Assembly (NCBI GenBank): GCA_900550455.1
Contig: URSE01000026.1
Span: 1-14,099, forward strand
Length of the DNA stretch: 14,099 nt
Reading direction: 5' to 3'
Source of the DNA: an uncultured Veillonella sp.
GTDB lineage: Bacteria > Bacillota > Negativicutes > Veillonellales > Veillonellaceae
The notes beneath the pieces are model-generated. The model did no database searches and was not told where the DNA came from. It saw only the letters and a list, made by a program, of their open reading frames with translations. Made by a program: the position numbers and the translations under genes. Of this stretch, positions 6,805-14,099 are shown piece by piece. How positions within the stretch are numbered: position 1 is the stretch's first letter; each line of letters begins with the position of its first letter.

Positions 6805-6834
6805 CTATAAAAGTGATACCTATCACACTTATAG
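6805..6834. promoter_or_regulatory. CRP/FNR-family-type operator upstream of larA
   Basis: The core reads AGTGA, six bases, TCACA (6812-6827), close to the CRP consensus TGTGA-N6-TCACA. The symmetry extends to 14-nt half-sites (6805-6818 and 6821-6834) with 12 of 14 positions paired around a CC centre, including the outer arms CTATAA and TTATAG. In Lactobacillus plantarum the lar operon is controlled by LarR, a Crp-Fnr protein that binds a 16-bp palindrome, so a similar control is plausible. No regulator gene is in the window. Confidence 0.6.
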
Positions 6835-6946
6835 AATACAACAAAATTTGCCTTTATACCTCTAATCAGACTATTCCTATTTTTTATGTATCCATGACCT
6901 AAATAAGGTTAAGACAGGTACATACGCCTTATGGGATAAAAGCAAA

Positions 6947-6973
6947 CAAAAAACGACCTCCTAAAGAGGCCGT
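6947..6973 (-). terminator. Intrinsic terminator after psiE
   Basis: On the minus strand ACGGCCTC (6973-6966) and GAGGTCGT (6960-6953) form an 8-bp stem with one G-T wobble and the loop TTTAG. A run of T (6953-6948) follows directly, with its first T shared by the stem. It lies 48 bp after the psiE stop and ends the transcript before the lar promoter region. Confidence 0.88.
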
Positions 6974-7021
6974 CCTGGTATGTTCTAGTAGTGGAAGTAT
7001 CATCCAAAGACCAATAGGATC

Positions 7022-7423
7022 TCATTCATTATGTACAAATTTCTCTACTAGAACTAGACTAATAACCAATATTAAAATAGCAGCTGCCCAGGTCATGGTA
7101 TCTAGAGCTGTCTCATGGGATACAATTAGAAGCCTTACTACTGCTGTAATCCCTATGTAGAGGAAGAAATCCAGGGGAAAGTGGTAGTTATTCTTAAAGT
7201 ACTTTACAATAAGAGCCAAAAATTCGAAGTAGAGGAAGAAGGTGATGAGCTCTTCGATCAAGTCAGAAAAGCCACCATGCTTAAAAAAGCCTAGCCATGC
7301 CGTATGCCCTAGACTTATTAAGGTATCCACAACAGCTCCACAGAGGACAATCCCTACTAAGAAAAGAGTTGTGTTCATAATCCGCATGAGGATTTTAACG
7401 ATAGATGCATAAACGGGTTTCAT
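7022..7423 (-). CDS. psiE: PsiE family membrane protein
   Basis: This 133-residue integral membrane protein has four hydrophobic segments, at about 13-37, 57-76, 84-101 and 109-126. The family signature is clear: FFLYFEFLALIVKYF (62-76), then HFPLDFFLYIGITAVVRLLIV (81-101), close to the E. coli PsiE core as I recall it. PsiE was named for induction by phosphate starvation in E. coli; its molecular role is unknown, and no phosphate-type regulatory site is visible here. The ATG at 7421-7423 has a G-rich ribosome binding site (AGGGAG) about 5 nt upstream. It follows the unrecognised gene by 75 nt and is the last gene before a strong terminator, so it is probably the end of the operon starting at the ABC-F gene. 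Confidence 0.85.
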   Translation of the reverse strand: MKPVYASIVKILMRIMNTTLFLVGIVLCGAVVDTLISLGHTAWLGFFKHGGFSDLIEELITFFLYFEFLALIVKYFKNNYHFPLDFFLYIGITAVVRLLIVSHETALDTMTWAAAILILVISLVLVEKFVHNE

Positions 7424-7498
7424 AGAATCTCCCTAATAAAAAATATAGTAATAGGCCTCATGGGCCAATAAATACAGCCTTACTACAGAACAGAAGAG

Positions 7499-8008
7499 TT
7501 AAATCCGCCATTTTTCAATAGTTTCTTCATTGTTAAACTCCTTGGTCCGTCCATTAAATACAAGCCAGTCATTTTTAAGTTTCATCCGCACCAATTGCCG
7601 CAAAGTCTTTGTCTCTGAATAGGGTAAATTTTCAAGCTTAGAATCTTGCATGAGTGTGAGCAACCGATCGATCTCAAAAAATATCCTCAGATCTAGTAAT
7701 TTTTCTCCCTTATCTAATTCTGGGAACTGATCCAATTCTCTATGCAAAGCTTGAAAAGACTCACCACCTAATTGACTAGAAGATTGCCGGTGTTCATAAA
7801 AGGCCAAAATTTTCAAATTCATCCGGTTGCGAATCTTTTCTAAATCCCCATCAGACCAATGCGGATTATCAATCGCATCAAACAAGGCCTTGCGCCAAGC
7901 TGACTCGCCATGAAAAGCAATCCGATGAGTATTACGCACAATCTGCCAACTTACAGTGACTGCTATTAATGCGATAACTATACCTAGGATCTGTAAGACG
8001 ATACCCAT
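7499..8008 (-). CDS. Unrecognised protein with one N-terminal membrane segment
   Basis: I do not recognise this 169-residue protein. Residues 2-24 form one hydrophobic helix (GIVLQILGIVIALIAVTVSW) followed by Arg residues, which suggests an N-terminal anchor with the rest in the cytoplasm. The soluble part is mainly charged and helical, with a WSDGDLEKIRNRMN segment, a FFEIDRLLTLMQD segment, and many Leu/Glu/Lys. No catalytic motif or cysteine is visible. The ATG at 8006-8008 is preferred because AGGAG (8017-8021) lies 8 nt upstream. A GTG at 8017 would lie within that site. It sits 33 nt after rlmD and 75 nt before psiE, so it is probably in the same transcript. Function cannot be stated. 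Confidence 0.7.
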   Translation of the reverse strand: MGIVLQILGIVIALIAVTVSWQIVRNTHRIAFHGESAWRKALFDAIDNPHWSDGDLEKIRNRMNLKILAFYEHRQSSSQLGGESFQALHRELDQFPELDKGEKLLDLRIFFEIDRLLTLMQDSKLENLPYSETKTLRQLVRMKLKNDWLVFNGRTKEFNNEETIEKWRI

Positions 8009-8041
8009 AATAAACACTCCTACCTAAAATACTTATATCTA

Positions 8042-9442
8042 CTACTTATACTCTTCTGCGTAACTAAGCGACTGGACTAGCAAAGCCACCGCCTCAACGT
8101 GAGAGGTTTGAGGGAACATATCTACTGGTTGAACCTTTACCACCTCATAGCCTAAAGGGCGGAGGATACCTATATCTCGGGCCATAGAGGCCGGATTACA
8201 GGACACATAAACCATACGCTTTGGCTTCATGCCCGCCGCTGCTATGAGGACTTCTTCCTTACAACCGGCCCGAATCGGGTCGAATACGATTACATCAGGT
8301 CGTTCGCCCTTCTTATAGAGCTTAGGCATTTCTATAGCCGCATCACCAACGATAAATTCCGTATTGAAAAAAACATTAGCAGCCGCATTTTTACGGGCAT
8401 CTAGGATAGCTGGTTCCACGATTTCTATGCCGATAACCCGCTTAGCCTTATGAGCCAAGAAGAGAGATATAGTCCCCGTTCCGCAGTAGGCATCAATAAC
8501 GCTTTCACCCCCTGATAGGTCAGCGAATTCTAAAGCCTTATTATATAGGACTGCTGTCTGTTCGGGATTCACCTGGAAAAAAGAATGAGGGCTTAAGGAA
8601 AAGGTCAAATCTTCAATGGTATCTTGCATGTAAGTCTCCCCCCATAGCAAGCGATTCTTAGGCCCCATGATAACATTAGTCTTACGGTCATTGATATTTA
8701 AAACGATGGAAGACACCTTAGGCAAGGCCTGACGAATCCCTTGAACCCATTCCTCTTGCCGAGGGAGGTTTGGATTGGTCCCAACTAATATAACCATCCA
8801 TTGGTCTTGCCCTACACGGCCGATGACATGACGAAGGAAACCGTTACCAGTTCTTTCATCATAAGGTTCTACCCCTAAATCATGGGCCAAATCGTAGCAA
8901 ACTTTGGCAATCTCATTATTTTCTGGCCGCTGAATAAGGCAATTAGTCCCATCGACAATAGCATGAGATCCCCTTTTATAAAATCCCATACGAAGATGAC
9001 CCCGGGTTCCTCCAACAGGCATTTGCATCTTGTTACGATAAGCCCAAGGATTTTTAGGCCCTAAGGCTGGCAAGACTAGATTTTCCTCCAGTCCACCTAT
9101 ACGAACCATTATATCCTTAACCTTTTGCGTCTTGAGGGCTAGTTGATTTTCATAAGTGGTATGTTGTAATTGACAGCCTCCACAAATGCCGTAGAGTTCA
9201 CAAGGGGCCTCTTGCCGTTCTGGAGAGGCTTGTAAAAGCTTGGTCAAACGTCCGATGGAATAGGTCTTCTTGACCGTCTCGATTATGACCCTTACTTCTT
9301 CCCCAGGCAGAACATAGGGAACAAAGACCGTGTAATTATCCACACGGCCAACCCCTTCTCCATTGGACCCTAGGCCATCAATCCAAAGGGATACTTCTTG
9401 ACCCACTTCAACTGGGGCTTGATTCTTCATTTTCTTTCCCAT
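8042..9442 (-). CDS. rlmD: 23S rRNA (uracil-C5)-methyltransferase, RlmD/RumA family with Fe-S cluster
   Basis: This SAM-dependent enzyme puts a methyl group on C5 of a uracil in 23S rRNA. In order, the 466-residue protein has a TRAM domain (about 10-70), a four-cysteine [4Fe-4S] site (Cys81, Cys87, Cys90 and Cys168), a central RNA-binding part, the SAM-binding motif DAYCGTGTISLF (317-328), and the nucleophile Cys415 in VSCNPASMARD. The usual DPPR motif is DPIR here. Firmicute homologues may modify U747 and U1939 (RlmCD) or only one of them; the sequence does not decide this. The frame opens with a TTG at 9463, inside terC, but the ATG at 9440-9442 is preferred: it lies 1 nt after the terC stop with AAGGG about 5 nt upstream. 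Confidence 0.92.
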   Translation of the reverse strand: MGKKMKNQAPVEVGQEVSLWIDGLGSNGEGVGRVDNYTVFVPYVLPGEEVRVIIETVKKTYSIGRLTKLLQASPERQEAPCELYGICGGCQLQHTTYENQLALKTQKVKDIMVRIGGLEENLVLPALGPKNPWAYRNKMQMPVGGTRGHLRMGFYKRGSHAIVDGTNCLIQRPENNEIAKVCYDLAHDLGVEPYDERTGNGFLRHVIGRVGQDQWMVILVGTNPNLPRQEEWVQGIRQALPKVSSIVLNINDRKTNVIMGPKNRLLWGETYMQDTIEDLTFSLSPHSFFQVNPEQTAVLYNKALEFADLSGGESVIDAYCGTGTISLFLAHKAKRVIGIEIVEPAILDARKNAAANVFFNTEFIVGDAAIEMPKLYKKGERPDVIVFDPIRAGCKEEVLIAAAGMKPKRMVYVSCNPASMARDIGILRPLGYEVVKVQPVDMFPQTSHVEAVALLVQSLSYAEEYK

Positions 9443-9443
9443 C

Positions 9444-10121
9444 TTATCCCTTCTCTTGACCAAGGTGACGTCTATACTTAAGAATCGTCACTAATACTAA
9501 CACAAGGACTATACAGAGGAGCTTAATCCAAAGTTCATAGCCCCCAATATAGGGTTCCAGGAGCTTGTCCTCAGTCATCATCTCGCCCCCTACCCAACCT
9601 AGGAGCATACCCCCTACATACAAAATGATAGGGTAGCGGTTAATAACCTTGGCAAAGATAGTAGACCCATATATCACAAGAGGTACCGTCACGAGCATGC
9701 CTACGACCACGTATTCTAAGTGACCTTGTGAGGCCCCTACAACGGCTAGCACATTATCAATGGACATCATAGCATCGGCCATGACAATGGTTACGATGGC
9801 TGGGAGGAGCTTGGACTTAGCTTGAATCGTCTCCGGTTGGTCATCTCCCACTAAAAGCTGAATAGCAATCCAAAGCAAAACGGCCCCACCTATGATATGT
9901 AAGGCAGGAATATACGATAAGGCCTCCACTAAGAGGGTGGCAAATAAGAGCCTCAGTATAATAGCCCCTAGGGTCCCCCAGAGTATAGCCTTCTTTTGTA
10001 GGCTAGGATTTAACTTACTCGCAGCCATGCCGATAACAACTGCATTGTCACCGGCCAGTAAAATATCAATGACGATTAGCCGTCCAATAACCACCCATGT
10101 GGCCAAGTCCAAAAATTCCAT
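9444..10121 (-). CDS. TerC/YjbE-family integral membrane protein, probable metal exporter
   Basis: The 225-residue protein is strongly hydrophobic, with about seven membrane segments. It has the two TerC family motifs in mirrored positions: DILLAGDNAVVIG (19-31) and ADAMMSIDNVLAVVGA (115-130), whose acidic and Asn residues are thought to coordinate metal. Members such as Bacillus YkoY/MeeY are linked to manganese export and metal loading of exoenzymes. Whether this protein does the same is inferred. No manganese riboswitch is possible directly upstream, because only 16 bp separate it from the ABC-F gene. The ATG at 10119-10121 has AGGA about 5 nt upstream. Its stop codon is 1 nt from the rlmD start, which points to translational coupling. 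Confidence 0.88.
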   Translation of the reverse strand: MEFLDLATWVVIGRLIVIDILLAGDNAVVIGMAASKLNPSLQKKAILWGTLGAIILRLLFATLLVEALSYIPALHIIGGAVLLWIAIQLLVGDDQPETIQAKSKLLPAIVTIVMADAMMSIDNVLAVVGASQGHLEYVVVGMLVTVPLVIYGSTIFAKVINRYPIILYVGGMLLGWVGGEMMTEDKLLEPYIGGYELWIKLLCIVLVLVLVTILKYRRHLGQEKG

Positions 10122-10137
10122 ACGTTCCTATCTATAC

Positions 10138-12123
10138 TTATTCTGATAAGGCTTCCCATTTTTCATAAAGGGCCTCTAATTCACTATTTGCTTGCTCTAT
10201 GTTGCTAGCCAAGCTAGCCATTTGCTCATTATCTGCTTGAACAGCTGGGTTCATCAGCTGCACCTCGTACATCTTGATAGTTGCCTCTAAGCGGGCAATC
10301 TCCGTTTCCACTTGGCCTAGCTTTTTCTCCCGCATATAATCATTGGGCTTAGCTTCCTTCTTAGGATTAGCCTTAGCTTCTTCAGGTGGCACTGGATGAA
10401 GACCAGCCTTCTGTTTCTCTGGGTTAGACGAGTTTTTCATGGCCCCCGCACTCAAAGAGTTTTTAGGTCCATTTATTGAGCCTAGCTCGCTTGCTACCCC
10501 TCCAGAGTCCGCCTGACCAGGCAAGTGAATCCGTCCCTGATTAAGGGCCTCCTTAAAGTCAGTAAAATTACCTTGGAAATCTAAAATATGCCCCTGTTCA
10601 AGATCGATAATCCGCTTGGCCACCTGATCCAAGAAATAGCGGTCATGGCTAATAACTAAACAAGTGCCATCAAAGTTCTTCAAGGCTTCTTCCACAACCT
10701 CTCGCGTAGGAATATCTAAATGGTTGGTCGGTTCATCTAAAATCAAGAAATTATTACCTTGCAAGAAAAGTTTCAAAAGCGCCAGACGGGCCTTTTCACC
10801 CCCAGATAGGTCCCCTACCTTTTTGAAGACATCATCCCCACGGAACATAAAGGCCCCCAAGGCCTTACGAGCCTCTTCCTCCTTAAAGCCGAAATTGTTG
10901 ACGATTTCATCAAGGACCTCCCAGTGGTCATGCAGTTCCTCGTGTTCTTGTGAGAAATAACCCACTTGAACCCGATTACCCACATCTACAAAACCCTGGC
11001 TAGGATGTAAGGCTCCTACGATGGTCTTTACCAAGGTGGATTTACCCGCTCCGTTAGCGCCAATAAGGGCCACTGCTTCACCACGACGGATAACAAAGGA
11101 TACCTTCTCAAAAACAGGATGCCCCTCTTGATAGGCATAGGATACCTTGTCTAAGACTAACACCTTATCCGCAGACATAGCAGCCTTTGGAAAAGAAAAG
11201 GATAAATTATGACTGGTCTCTGGTGCCTCTAACCGCTCTAGGCGGTCTAGTTGAGATTGGCGGCCACGCGCCATCTTAGACTTAATGCCAGCTCGATACT
11301 TGTCGATGTATGCTTCTGTCTTCTTAATCTCTTCTTGTTGTTTTTCATAGGCCTTGAGATCAGCTTTAAAGTTAGCCTTTTTTTGCTTGAGGTAGCGACT
11401 ATAATTCCCACGATAGGTTCGGGTCTTGTGGTGGTCTAGCTCAATCACACCCGTAACAATCCGATCTAGGAAATAGCGGTCATGACTGACTACTAGGATC
11501 CCCCCCTTATAGGAAAGAAGGTAGTTTTCCAACCATTCTAGCATTTCCATATCTAGATGGTTAGTGGGTTCATCCAAAAAAAGGAAGTCGGGCTGCCTTA
11601 CTAGGGCCTTCGCTAAATTAATCCGAGTCTTTTGTCCTCCAGAAAAGGCGGATGCCGGCTTATCTAAATCTTCCTCCGTAAAACCTAAACCCAGGACAAT
11701 CCGTTGAGTTTGCCGCTCATAGTCATAGCCCCCTAGCCATTCTAACCGGTTTTGTAAGTAGTCCAGGCGGGCTAAATCAGACGGTGTGGCTTCTTGGTCA
11801 GCTAGACGAGCAGTCAATTCCTTCAATTGATCTTCCAAGCGATGAATATCCGCCCAAGCTGTTTCCATTTCCTGCCTTAGGCTTGCATCACCTAAATCTA
11901 CATCCTGCCGCAAGTAACCAATGGTAGCTACAGGAGACTTAACAACTTGACCGCCATCGCGCTCTTCTAAGTCTAAGATGCACTTCAAAAGGGTAGACTT
12001 CCCCGCCCCATTAGGACCGACTAAGCCCAAGCGTTCCCCTTGTGCTAATTCAAAGGAAATATTAGAGAATACCTGCTTGATACCAAAGGATTTTTCAAGT
12101 CCAATTATCCGAATTCGTTCCAT
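10138..12123 (-). CDS. ABC-F family ATPase (ribosome-associated, Uup/YdiF-like)
   Basis: This soluble protein of 661 residues has two ABC cassettes and no membrane segments, the plan of ABC-F translation factors that act on the ribosome. The first cassette has Walker A GPNGAGKST (36-44), signature FSGGQKTR (160-167) and Walker B with DEPTNHLD (184-191). The second has GANGAGKST (355-363), LSGGEKAR (439-446) and DEPTNHLD (463-470). Both catalytic glutamates (E185, E464) are present. The charged interdomain linker is about 245-300. A low-complexity Ser/Gly/Pro/Lys stretch (about 535-595) leads to a C-terminal coiled coil (about 597-660), as in Uup/YdiF-like members. Housekeeping roles and antibiotic protection both occur in the family, and the sequence does not decide between them. 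The ATG at 12121-12123 has only a GGGG ribosome site. It heads the terC-rlmD-psiE run. Confidence 0.9.
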   Translation of the reverse strand: MERIRIIGLEKSFGIKQVFSNISFELAQGERLGLVGPNGAGKSTLLKCILDLEERDGGQVVKSPVATIGYLRQDVDLGDASLRQEMETAWADIHRLEDQLKELTARLADQEATPSDLARLDYLQNRLEWLGGYDYERQTQRIVLGLGFTEEDLDKPASAFSGGQKTRINLAKALVRQPDFLFLDEPTNHLDMEMLEWLENYLLSYKGGILVVSHDRYFLDRIVTGVIELDHHKTRTYRGNYSRYLKQKKANFKADLKAYEKQQEEIKKTEAYIDKYRAGIKSKMARGRQSQLDRLERLEAPETSHNLSFSFPKAAMSADKVLVLDKVSYAYQEGHPVFEKVSFVIRRGEAVALIGANGAGKSTLVKTIVGALHPSQGFVDVGNRVQVGYFSQEHEELHDHWEVLDEIVNNFGFKEEEARKALGAFMFRGDDVFKKVGDLSGGEKARLALLKLFLQGNNFLILDEPTNHLDIPTREVVEEALKNFDGTCLVISHDRYFLDQVAKRIIDLEQGHILDFQGNFTDFKEALNQGRIHLPGQADSGGVASELGSINGPKNSLSAGAMKNSSNPEKQKAGLHPVPPEEAKANPKKEAKPNDYMREKKLGQVETEIARLEATIKMYEVQLMNPAVQADNEQMASLASNIEQANSELEALYEKWEALSE

Positions 12124-12159
12124 ACAACCCCATCTACTTACGCGAAAATAATCACATTT

Positions 12160-12165
12160 ATTATA
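12160..12165 (-). promoter_or_regulatory. Candidate -10 box for the ABC-F operon
   Basis: A perfect minus-strand TATAAT lies in the 42-bp gap between the secretin stop and the ABC-F start. A -35 17 bp upstream would be TAGTTA, within the last codons of the secretin gene, which is a poor match. The ABC-F run may instead be transcribed together with the pilus genes. Confidence 0.35.
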
Positions 12166-13419
12166 CTATAGGACGCTAGCCTTAACTAGCATGACCATTT
12201 CTACCTTATCCTTAGTCTTCCGCGCATGCTGAAAGAGCTTCCCTAAGAGGGGGATATCTCCTAAGAAGGGAATCTTTTTGTACTGCGCCCCAGAACGATT
12301 ATCCATGAGACCTCCGATAACCAAAGCTTCACCTGGTTTCATCCGAACTCGAGTCTGAGCCTGGCGGGTGGAGATTTTATAGGCCTTCATCTCTGATACT
12401 AGAGTTGGAGACGATACCTCTGCATAGACAGAGGCATCCACCGTTTTATCAGGGCTAATATAAGGAGTCACAATGAGCTTTATCCCCACATCTTCATATC
12501 GTACATGACTGGATTTTTCTCCATTTGTAGTGATTTCCTCAAGAACGGGAACCCGATCACCAATGAGAATCTTAGCCTCCTCCCCATTGAGGGTCATAAT
12601 GGATGGTTTAGCGATTAGACTTGCCTTTCCCTGGGCCTGAGATGCTGATAATTCAGGTTTAACAAGCCAACGATAAGGATTACCATCAGAAGCCTTCCCA
12701 AAAGAAATGGCACCGTAAGCTTTGCTAGTATCCTCTCCATGATTACTGAGGCCTAGCCAGGACCAATTAATACCTAGCTCTTTAGCATAGGATTGTTCAT
12801 AAGCCAAGATGGTTGCTTCCAAACGCACCTGTTTAGGCTCCTTATCTAATTGGGGATAAAGACTATAAATAGCCTGAGCCTGACTGGGTTTTACCCTAAG
12901 GAGGAGGGCATTGTTTTCCTTAAGAACAGCCATATTGGTAGGGTCTACTAAGCTACTCAAGACCGTCTTTAATGATTCTGGTCTCAGATGCTGAGGCTCC
13001 AACAAGATAGGTTGTTTAGCATCGTCCTTATCCCCCATATCCGTCCCATCTATCAAATACAGGTCGCCTTGCCGTTGAAGAGAAAAGTGCTTGAGCCCTG
13101 CCAATGACTCCAAAATCTCCTGTCCATCCTGGCCTTCAAGAGTACCTGTCACGGTCCCCCTTAAGGATTCAATCCCTATAATGTTCATATGATAGTTTTT
13201 TCCTATACCCGTAACTAGGGCTTGTAAAGGTGCTTCCTTAAGGGTCATCGATATAGGCTCCGCACCCAACACACAATTGTTGGCTCTATCAATATAAAAG
13301 TCCTTGTTCTGAACACTTCCATCCTGGTTAAAAGTCCCCTGAAAAGAAAAGGATGTCAAACATAAACCTCCTAACATAAGCAAGATAATCTTACAAATTA
13401 AACTCATAAACTGTGCCAT
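12166..13419 (-). CDS. Compact secretin of a type IV pilus/type II secretion system (PilQ/GspD-like)
   Basis: Secretins form the outer-membrane ring through which type IV pili or secreted proteins pass. The 417-residue protein starts with a signal-like hydrophobic segment (9-24) after one Lys. Then come an N0/STN-like domain (about 55-125, with ISMTLKEAPLQALV), an N1-like region (about 137-195), and a secretin core (about 197-416). The core includes LEATILAYEQSYAKELGINWSW, GDRVPVLEE (287-295), YEDVGIKLIVTPYI (308-321) and the C-terminal signature IPFLGDIPLLGKLF (383-396). It is shorter than classical PilQ or GspD (about 600 residues or more), lacking AMIN and extra N domains. The ATG at 13417-13419 is supported by GGGGGTGATC, a one-mismatch match to the anti-SD, about 9 nt upstream. 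It overlaps the upstream gene by 16 nt. Confidence 0.88.
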   Translation of the reverse strand: MAQFMSLICKIILLMLGGLCLTSFSFQGTFNQDGSVQNKDFYIDRANNCVLGAEPISMTLKEAPLQALVTGIGKNYHMNIIGIESLRGTVTGTLEGQDGQEILESLAGLKHFSLQRQGDLYLIDGTDMGDKDDAKQPILLEPQHLRPESLKTVLSSLVDPTNMAVLKENNALLLRVKPSQAQAIYSLYPQLDKEPKQVRLEATILAYEQSYAKELGINWSWLGLSNHGEDTSKAYGAISFGKASDGNPYRWLVKPELSASQAQGKASLIAKPSIMTLNGEEAKILIGDRVPVLEEITTNGEKSSHVRYEDVGIKLIVTPYISPDKTVDASVYAEVSSPTLVSEMKAYKISTRQAQTRVRMKPGEALVIGGLMDNRSGAQYKKIPFLGDIPLLGKLFQHARKTKDKVEMVMLVKASVL

Positions 13420-14099
13420 TGGCGATCACCCCCAATTGATACTAAAGCCCTTTGATCCTTTATAGCCTCCAAAACGAGTCCTCCCTGACTCTCTCCGAGA
13501 GACAGACAGTACGATTGACCACCATAGTCAATCAGAGCTTGAGGGTCTGCCCCTCCTATCAGCCCTCGCAGGGTCACCTGGGCTGGCTCTGGGCTCCTCT
13601 TCGTACTAAGTGCTTCCTCCTGGACCCTAGGCCTAGTAACCTCATTTTTATGCTTGTGAACTAGAGAGGATTGCAACAAATAGTCTTCTAAGCCACTCTC
13701 GGTACTTGAGACTAGCTCCTGAGCTAAATCGCTGCGCCCAGCGCCAGCCTTCTTGTCCCCATTAACTTGAGCATGGTCTCCCTTCTTAGGTTCTAGATTC
13801 ATAGCAGCTTTGAAACTATTTTCATCGCCGAATATAGAAGCCAAAGGATAGGGCTTTTCTACCGGTGCAACCCCTAGCAGTAAGGTCACATCTTTATCCG
13901 GACTTACATCGTGCTCCCGACTTTTTTCCATATTTTGAAACGCATCTTTAGATTCTTTATGGTGGAATTTATTCTCTTCTTGAAAGTCCTGATCTCTATC
14001 TAAACCTCCTTGGTCCAATATGGATATAACTTCCCTTCCAGCCATCGACTGATAGGGATAGATGACTGTATAAAGACAGACCCCTAGAAGAACTAGAGC
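13404..14099 (-). CDS. Partial membrane-anchored pilus/secretion assembly protein with GspC/PilP-like C-terminus
   Basis: The reading frame is open to the right edge of the window, so the start lies outside; 231 residues are visible. An ATG at 14045 exists, but the codons before it encode a hydrophobic stretch (about ALVLLGVCLYTVIYPY), so the real protein most likely has an N-terminal membrane anchor that a start at 14045 would cut off. The middle is hydrophilic and low in complexity, rich in Lys, Glu, Asp and Ser, probably a periplasmic linker. The last 60 residues (VTLRGLIGGADPQALIDYGG, then GESQGG, then ALVSIGG) resemble the small beta domain of GspC and PilP, which contacts the secretin. 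Overlap with the downstream secretin gene agrees with that role. The family assignment is by pattern only. Confidence 0.65.
   Translation of the reverse strand, partial: ALVLLGVCLYTVIYPYQSMAGREVISILDQGGLDRDQDFQEENKFHHKESKDAFQNMEKSREHDVSPDKDVTLLLGVAPVEKPYPLASIFGDENSFKAAMNLEPKKGDHAQVNGDKKAGAGRSDLAQELVSSTESGLEDYLLQSSLVHKHKNEVTRPRVQEEALSTKRSPEPAQVTLRGLIGGADPQALIDYGGQSYCLSLGESQGGLVLEAIKDQRALVSIGGDRQWHSL

Larger units (their letters stand above)
6710..7021 (-). other. 312-bp intergenic region upstream of larA
   Basis: No gene is seen on either strand. The region holds the larA ribosome binding site (6715-6720), a possible -10 TATGAT read on the minus strand (6764-6759, no good -35), the CRP/FNR-like palindrome (6805-6834), another -10-like TATAAA (minus strand, 6858-6853), and the terminator of the upstream psiE transcript (6947-6973). 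The larA promoter could not be fixed. Confidence 0.6.

Noticed and set aside
7447..7475. GGCC/GGCC hairpin between the unknown gene and psiE as a terminator
   Set aside because: The stem has only 4 bp and the T run is about 12 nt away. The same stretch could be read as a weak promoter (TTGGCC, 17 bp, TATTTT), but neither is convincing.
8009..8017. GTG start at 8017 for the unrecognised membrane protein
   Set aside because: The GTG overlaps the AGGAG that serves the ATG at 8008.
9443..9463. RlmD starting at 9463 within terC
   Set aside because: The codon is TTG, and the ATG at 9442 has AAGGG at a proper distance directly after the terC stop.
12175..12190. GCTAG/CTAGC inverted repeat at the end of the secretin gene
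   Set aside because: The stem is 5 bp, lies in coding sequence and has no adjacent T run.

Overview
The window looks like chromosomal DNA from an anaerobic, diderm Firmicute of the class Negativicutes, with a Veillonella-like organism as the best guess. This is inferred from a low to moderate G+C content, Firmicute-style ribosome binding sites (AGGAGG and close variants), an outer-membrane secretin, and a complete set of genes for a nickel-dependent 2-hydroxyacid racemase. The genus rests on protein resemblance recalled from memory and was not tested by a search. No rRNA, tRNA, CRISPR array, insertion sequence or phage gene was seen.

Left part (1-2747). The only plus-strand gene encodes an LDH/MDH-superfamily 2-hydroxyacid dehydrogenase. 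It resembles L-2-hydroxyisocaproate dehydrogenase and has a proline at the classical lactate/malate specificity position. It has its own extended -10 promoter and converges on a minus-strand MFS transporter of the anion:cation symporter type, with a perfect 14-bp bidirectional terminator between them. The transporter has a good sigma-A promoter embedded in inverted repeats, and its short leader contains a terminator-like hairpin.

Middle (2747-7021). Four tightly packed minus-strand genes, larA-larC-larE-larB, encode the racemase LarA and the three enzymes that make its nickel-pincer nucleotide: LarB (carboxylase/hydrolase), LarE (sulfur insertion) and LarC (nickel insertion). LarE carries three cysteines typical of the iron-sulfur type, and LarC is one uninterrupted frame. 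A CRP/FNR-type palindrome lies about 110 bp upstream of larA, and a stem-loop terminator follows larB. Racemase, dehydrogenase and transporter together suggest a module for uptake, racemisation and redox use of a 2-hydroxyacid. Lactate is the default substrate, but malate or a longer 2-hydroxyacid is possible.

Right part (6947-12123). A minus-strand run of five genes reads: ABC-F ATPase, TerC-family membrane protein, RlmD-type 23S rRNA methyltransferase, an unrecognised membrane-anchored protein, and PsiE. It ends at an intrinsic terminator. Spacings of 1 to 75 nt suggest one transcript.

Right end (12166-14099). Two overlapping minus-strand genes belong to a type IV pilus or type II secretion system: a compact secretin, and upstream of it a membrane-anchored protein with a GspC/PilP-like C-terminal domain. 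The latter is open to the window edge and so is incomplete.
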